This document shows positions 58,497 through 64,000 of a stretch of DNA of 64,000 nt, in pieces (the first letter of the stretch is position 1; every line of letters starts with the position of its first letter). The position numbers and the translations under genes are program-made. The notes below the pieces were generated by a model, which did not search any database, was not told where the DNA came from, and saw only the letters and a program-made list of their open reading frames with translations. Source of the stretch: Taeniopygia guttata (taxonomy: Eukaryota; Chordata; Aves; Passeriformes; Estrildidae); NCBI RefSeq assembly GCF_048771995.1, contig NC_133032.1:21863501-21927500 (forward strand), read 5' to 3'.

Positions 58497-60385
58497 AGAA
58501 AACACACACCAATTTCAGAGGATATAGGGTGGGAAATTATATTTGGATAGGAAAGAAAATTTAAAAAAAAAGATGCAGTTGTGATCTTCTGTAAACAGTC
58601 ATATAGTAAACAGGGGTAGCATGTTAAAGCACTACCTATTTGTATGCAGAACAACTAAGCAGTTGAAGCATAGCCAACTCCACTTAAGTACTCCATGAAG
58701 ACAGTATGGTCTGTGTCCCAAGTCCTCTCAAGCAATGAGGTTATTTTTATTTCCCTACTACTGTCTTAGGCAATGGAAATTATTGTACTCAATAGAAATA
58801 TCTGCCTGGTTTACTAAATTCTTTTTTGAACTTTGATTCTGCCTTCTATACATAAATTAAGTTGCAGTATAACAACTACCAGACAACCTCAAATATTAAA
58901 GAGGACTTCAAACACAAATATTACAACTCCTGCTTTGAAAGAGAAAATACTGATTATTTGAACCTGGCCAGATTAGCTAAACTCTTAATTTATTTGGGGT
59001 ATTTTTCCTTGGAAAGGGTCAGATTTATTGAGTAATCTGTTCCTGCAACTAAAATTACTTACGTGCCTCAGATGTTTGCTAGATGAGGTTTTTTTCTGTG
59101 CACTGAGGAATTGTAGTCTTTCCCATATTTATGGTGTTAAAAAAGGTAGTTAATATTTTTTAAAAACTCTGTATTAAGCATTAGGACTTCAAAAGAATCA
59201 TGCTCAAAAAGAACCAAAAAAGAGCATCAAGAAGTTGTCAAAAAGAATGTGTCCAAAAGAATAATGTGCAGTTTGTGTACTGGCCCTCTGAAGCCAGTCT
59301 CTCACTGTGTAAACTTGGGTTATTTGATGGAGTAAGTTTACTTTGGGCTTCTGGTCAAATTTTTATGTATGGAGATGTATGGATAAGGCCTTGCCTAGCA
59401 GAGTATTGGCTAATAATTTTTCCCGTTCACTCTATATCTTTTTAAGATAAATTTCACACACAGGCTTCTAAAAGGTTATACAAGCAGTGTGACATTATAA
59501 GGAAAATACTTGGAAGACTCTGGGCAGTTGAGTCTCAAACACCTAAGCAGTATTAAAAGTTCTAGATTTCTCATTTGAGGGGGCATTCAGTTTCCAAGAG
59601 ATTTAATTTAAAAGGATCAGGGTTAAACTTACAGCATTATTGTTACATCTAAAGTTATCAAGAATTTCAAATTACACTTGTATTTCAAGAAAAGAACATA
59701 AGTATCAGAAATATGAAATAATTCACTTTCACAAGTTTTGTGGGAGTTTATAAATGGTCTATTTTTATCTGCCATAGAGAGTTGATTTTTGTGGTTTTAT
59801 TTAATGGGAGATGAATCTATTAGTTTAACAGTGCAAATTTAAAGACCCTAAGTTCTCAGCAGTGCTTTTATAAAAACTATCTGATTCTTAAAATCGGCGA
59901 ATACAAATACATAAAACGGTTACATTTTCGAGAACGAGTACTGAAGTAGAAATGTTGATAATACAGGAGTCATTCTTGTAAAGCATGAAGCTCATGGTGG
60001 CCTCATTTGCAGTTACATGGAATGGTTCCTTCAGCTTTGAGAAACACAGAAAAGGCTGCATATGCCCACATTAAGGCTGTTTCTTTTGTAGAACATCTGT
60101 TTACAAAAAATGTGAGGTTTTGCTGTGAACCTGAGCAAGGCAAGCTGGGCTCTGAGAACTGTGTCTAGTTGGTAATGAACATTCTCCAGAGCTTGCTGAT
60201 AAGCACTGGGCACAAAACCTGGAGGCTGAATGGGCATGGGAGCCTAAAACAGTGCCCAGGTGGGGTTCTCCTAATACACAGTTTGTGCAAATTTGTGTGG
60301 CAGTGAGAGGAGAGCTGTGTTACTCGTTTGTCTGTGTGTGGTCTGCAAGTGGCCTGTAGTGGTTTTAGCTTAGACTTCATTAGCA

Positions 60386-60391
60386 AATAAA
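60386..60391 (+). terminator. CREB1: Candidate polyadenylation signal AATAAA
   Basis: A canonical hexamer about 2.6 kb after the stop codon. The following 40 bases have no strong GU-rich element, so its use is uncertain. Confidence 0.35.
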
Positions 60392-60817
60392 GTTTTACTA
60401 AGAAAAGGAATGTAATTCAAAGTACATAGGCGTCTGCAAGAATCATTATTTTTATTTATGCAGCACTGAGGATTATGGGACACAAATTTATTTAATGAAA
60501 ATTATAGATTACGATAATAAAAAATGTATTAGACCAAGTACAGGGCTGGCTAGGCTACCCATACATGCTTTACTATTCATATTGTCCCAAAAAGGGAAAG
60601 AATATGACACAGGATTCTGTTCCTATGTTATTTACCAAGTAGTGAGGTTGGGGTGATAAGCTTCTATAAACTAAGACCATTTGGAAGTAGGATGGAAATG
60701 ATGCTGACAAGGGGGAGGGAGGATTAGTTTTATATCTCACGGTTGTGAGTTTTCAAGAACTGATAGACTCTTTTACCTGAAGAGAGGGTTAGAAAGGGCT
60801 AGATCCGTTCCGTTCAT

Positions 60818-60823
60818 AATAAA
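60818..60823 (+). terminator. CREB1: Candidate polyadenylation signal AATAAA
   Basis: A canonical hexamer followed after about 25 bases by a T/G-rich stretch (ATTTTTGTAATGTC), which makes it a better candidate than the one at 60386. Confidence 0.4.
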
Positions 60824-60940
60824 CAAGAATTGGTTTGAAATATAATTTTTGTAATGTCATTATTTTGCAAAACAACAGCACCAATCAGGCAGTTAAGATA
60901 TTGTCAAAGGTGCTCTTTTAATTTAGATATTCTTGGAAAA

Positions 60941-60990
60941 TACATATGTATAATATATGTACATATATATATATATACACACAGTATATA
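60941..60990. repeat. AT-rich dinucleotide microsatellite
   Basis: Alternating AT with interspersed TGTACATA, ending in an ACACAC stretch, in the distal 3'UTR region. Confidence 0.85.
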
Positions 60991-61070
60991 ATCTACAGCT
61001 CTGAGAGCTTTTAAGTCAGGAATGCTGAGTATTATAGTATATGGAGGTCAGAAGAAGAATTTTTACTTTT

Positions 61071-61121
61071 CTGTGTGTCTGTGTGTGTGTGGATGTGTGT
61101 GTGGGTGTGTGTGTGGGTGTG
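61071..61121 (+). repeat. (GT)n microsatellite
   Basis: About 50 bases of GT dinucleotide with GGATG and GGG interruptions. In an RNA it would be a GU-rich stretch of the kind bound by CELF proteins or TDP-43. Confidence 0.9.
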
Positions 61122-62069
61122 AAAGCTTCCCCTCACCCCAGTAGCTCTGGGCTGCATTATTCTAGCTCTTAATTACTGATTTGTTTTGTGCTGTCTCTCA
61201 GTTATCCATTTTCAATAATTTTATTTCATCTTTCGTGGCTTTTGTGAAGTTTGTTTTTTATTGATGAAGATTTTTGAAATTATATAAACAGTTGTTTTAC
61301 AACCACCACCACCCAGAGTAATTCACTTTTGTGCTTTTTCTCTTTGGCAGCTATATATCAAAGGCAAAATATTTGGAAAGGTTGTTAAGGTGTTATTTTC
61401 TAAAGGAACCACTGGTAAGACTTCTGTTTCCCTCCTGGGGTAGTGGTGATGCATTCTTCCTTAGGCAGCAATTTCACCAGCACTGGGTAGTTGCCGGCAC
61501 CGTTGCTTGTATCCGAAAGCACAATCTTAGCCTGTTGTGCTTGTCAGGACTGCTCAGACACCGCAGTTCTGGCTAGCCTGGAGTTGGCATTTGCAGTGGA
61601 GATCACTGTCTTCTCTGGTACTTCTACATTGGTCAGAAAATTGGTGGGGTGTTTGGAATCATTAAGAGGCTCAGGAAAAAAAAAATTAATAAGGAAAAAC
61701 AGCCCTGATAGTTTCTGACCTAAATTTGTACCACAGGTTGCTTTTTTAAAATCTGGGCTTCCAGTAAACTGCAGCAGCAAGTAGGCATTCTGTTAGTGAA
61801 AACTGGCACCTGCTTTTTTATTTTGTTTTTTCATTTTTGGCTGTCAGTGTTTTTTGTGGTTTAAGACAAGTCCACCCATCAAAGCAAGTTCAATATCAGT
61901 GGTTGCAAATCTATAATAGTTCATAGAGGATTTAATTAATTTTCTAGGACCTTGTTTTTATTGTAATTTTTTTACCCTGGAGCCTGGTTAGTGATGTAAC
62001 ATTTGCCAATGATCCAACCAAAAGGTCATGTATTTATTTTTGTTACACTATGTTCTTTGTAAATGTTTA

Positions 62070-62075
62070 ATTAAA
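62070..62075 (+). terminator. CREB1: Candidate polyadenylation signal ATTAAA
   Basis: ATTAAA in TTGTAAATGTTTAATTAAAATG, about 4.3 kb after the stop. A non-repetitive, U-rich setting of the kind found at distal poly(A) sites. Use is unproven. Confidence 0.35.
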
Positions 62076-63870
62076 ATGTGCACTTTTAAAGAAAAAAACT
62101 AACAAAACACAGAGGAAAAAAAAATAAGGTAAACTTGGTTTGCTTGAGAAGATTTCTGGCATAATTGTTGTGATCCTGCTGCCTGCACACAATTCACTCC
62201 TCCACAGCAGTTGCTTCCTTGGCTAATTGAACTTGCAGATCAGCACCTGGTGCCCAGCAGACATTGCTTCAGAAGGGCAGGAGAGCTGAAGGGGCAAGAA
62301 TCAAGTGTGTGGTGTCTTGGAGCAGTATATAGAGGATGGATGTGAAATTATTTTTAGAGTAGAACTAGTTCAGTGATCCCATGTGGGAAAGGGAGGTTAA
62401 TTTGGAAGGAAAGCTGAACTATTTTTCAGCCACTTTATTCCCCTTTTCTTAATTTGAGATTTGTCTGTGGATTTTACAAGCTGCATTCCCAGAAAACAAA
62501 TCGAAAGGCTTTCCAGTAATTTGACACCCGGAAGTAAAGGTACACTGACAGTGTGTCACCTTGCTGGAAAAGAAAAGCACAGCACAACCACCTTTCTTTT
62601 GCAGGAACGATGATAATTTAACTATAACCCTGAAGTCTGTCATTGTGAGCAGGTTTTAAAAAGCATACAGTACATTGATGGTTCTCTGTCGTCTGCCTGG
62701 AAACTTGTTTTTCTGAGCTGTGTAATTTGCTAGCTGTAAAAGACTCTGATTTTACAAAAGCCTGAATGTATCCTGAAGCTCAGTTGGTCTGGAAGGAGCC
62801 AGACTGGTGAAGAGAGGGTGCTGAAATCCAACTTCTGTGTGCTTATGACAGGTTCAGGTCTGTGGATAGACTTAGGTGTGTGAATCTTTGGGGAAAAGGG
62901 ACCAGATCCAGGTGGTGTAAAGAGAGTTTGCATTTCAAGTGTTTTGCCTTGGAATGTGTTTTTAAAATGTATTTAAGCTGTGGCCCGCAGAGAGATGTGC
63001 TTGGGCTAGTTGGCACAGCACAAATTGAAGAGTGACCTGTTTGCATTCTGCACTGCAAGTGCAGTTTGTGACTCGCTCCGTGCGGGAGAGGCAGGAGCGG
63101 TCAGCTGGCCTCGGGAGCTGTGTGCTGGCAGGGAAAGGGCCAGGGACAGGCTGGAATGACCCATGGCTGGCACACTGTAAGTTGAGCATTCACTGCACTC
63201 AGGACTCGAGCAGTTCACTCAGCCTCAGCTGCATTTTCCTCTAAATTAGGGGGTAGCTGAGTGAGAGCATGGGGATGGCAGACCTTGAGCCAGTTGCTTA
63301 TGCAGAAATGGCCACTCTTAAGATCTAAGGATGTTTGGGTGCTCTCCACAAGATGTTTTATCCAGGTGCCACTCCTTTTTTTTGTGTGTGTTTAATTACA
63401 TTTATTTATATTAAAACATTAATTTTAAAATATTCTACAACTTCAAGTTTATATGAAATTTGAAACTGTGCTGCTTATAATGGACTTCTTGGGATGGGAA
63501 CAGGACAAGAAGAGGTGCTAGTTGGCAACCAGCTCCTCCACAGACTTTTTTTCCACAGATTGCTCATTCACTTCAGAAAATAGTTGTTTCTACTCTGGAT
63601 TTATAATTTGAAATTGTTTTGAAACAGTGTTTTTCAGGGAAGCTTCCAGAGCAAGGGTTATTATTCTCCCTTTGTAGTGTAAGCTGGAAAGAATATGTTC
63701 ACCTCATCTGCATTTCTGATTCTTTACCCAAACCGTGTCAGCACAGAACAGGGTATTTGAGCTTGACTCCCACATACTTGTGGAAGTTAAAAGACTAAAT
63801 GAAAATCCATCACTGGGGGGAATGCTTTTTTACATCTCCCCAAAAATCTAGAAACATCCCTGTTGTGTTC

Positions 63871-63885
63871 TTTTTTTTTTTTTTT
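63871..63885 (+). repeat. T15 homopolymer
   Basis: Fifteen consecutive T near the right edge, in a TTC...TTTCTG setting. Confidence 0.9.
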
Positions 63886-64000
63886 CTGTGCTTTATCTGT
63901 GTTTAAAAAATTGTACTGGGTTATAATGCATTTTATTAACACTATGTACATATTAGCTGCTTTGTGTTTCAGAATGGTAGTAATTGCTTTGTATATTAAA

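Larger units (their letters stand above)
57762..60400 (+). other. CREB1: CREB1 3'UTR, proximal part
   Basis: The segment directly after the stop matches the mammalian CREB1 3'UTR as I remember it, for example CATTTCTTTTTTTCTATGCG (57851), AAAACTGCCTGAAGCAACTA (57873) and GTGCTGAGCTC...TTGCCTTAG...CCCCAGCCTCTTG (58108-58157). ACTGCCT at 57876-57882 is a seed match for miR-34b-5p, a reported CREB1 regulator. A perfect 10-bp hairpin lies at 58473-58496. The first AATAAA in this part is at 60386-60391. Reading frames here (58105-58527, 59200-59445) are taken as chance. Confidence 0.85.
60401..64000 (+). other. CREB1: Probable distal CREB1 3'UTR and/or downstream flank
   Basis: Mammalian CREB1 has 3'UTR isoforms many kilobases long, and no other gene is recognised here on either strand. 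Candidate poly(A) hexamers are AATAAA at 60516 and 60818, ATTAAA at 62070 and a terminal ATTAAA at 63995-64000. Features consistent with a regulated 3'UTR are GGCAGCTA at 61346-61353 (miR-22 seed match), TTGCCAA at 62003-62009 (miR-182 seed match), Pumilio-type TGTACATA at 60958 and 63945, and an AU-rich ATTTATTTA near 63399. Where transcription ends is not decided. No METTL21A exon (the mammalian downstream neighbour, opposite strand) was recognised. Confidence 0.5.

Noticed and set aside
57762..64000. METTL21A exons on the minus strand, expected downstream of CREB1 in mammals
   Set aside because: No minus-strand frame shows methyltransferase motifs or METTL21A-like sequence. The gene, if syntenic, lies beyond the window.

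Overview
The window is vertebrate nuclear DNA and most likely comes from a bird. It holds one recognisable protein-coding gene, CREB1 (cAMP-responsive element-binding protein 1), on the + strand. The bird call rests on a broken CR1-type LINE (23070-24160), a second short CR1 tail (about 53639-53712), very few other interspersed repeats, and a CREB1 protein that is almost identical to the mammalian one. CR1 also occurs in turtles and crocodilians, so bird is favoured rather than proven, and the species cannot be named.

Layout. 1-23069 is upstream intergenic DNA. I recognise no exon there, only a GC-rich patch near the left edge, low-complexity tracts and several AT-rich stretches that look like possible conserved non-coding elements. 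23070-24160 is the CR1 relic. 24163-25490 is a CpG island carrying a TATA-less promoter with repeated GCTCGG..TTTCCG units, the non-coding first exon (ending 24731) and the GC-rich start of intron 1. Intron 1 runs 18.3 kb to 43066. Seven coding exons follow: 43067-43188 (start codon 43075), 46548-46694, 48520-48620, 51383-51525, 52954-53136, 54539-54689 and 57617-57761 (stop). They sum to 984 nt and encode 327 residues, the length of the mammalian short (delta) isoform. From 57762 the 3'UTR runs for kilobases, possibly beyond the right edge.

How it works together. The exons encode, in order, the Q1 glutamine-rich activation domain, the kinase-inducible domain with the PKA site RRPSY, the Q2 constitutive activation domain, and the basic region plus leucine zipper. 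The first exon and promoter carry CRE half-sites (TGACG), which fits the known autoregulation of CREB genes.

Points worth a second look: a GC (not GT) donor on the last intron, within the codon joining the two halves of the basic region; an unusually CpG-rich penultimate coding exon with a 16-bp palindrome just upstream; no recognisable alpha exon in intron 3; the promoter repeat cluster and the CR1 tail touching it; a polyadenylation hexamer inside exon 1; and a perfect 10-bp hairpin in the 3'UTR. I did not find a previously undescribed biological system here.
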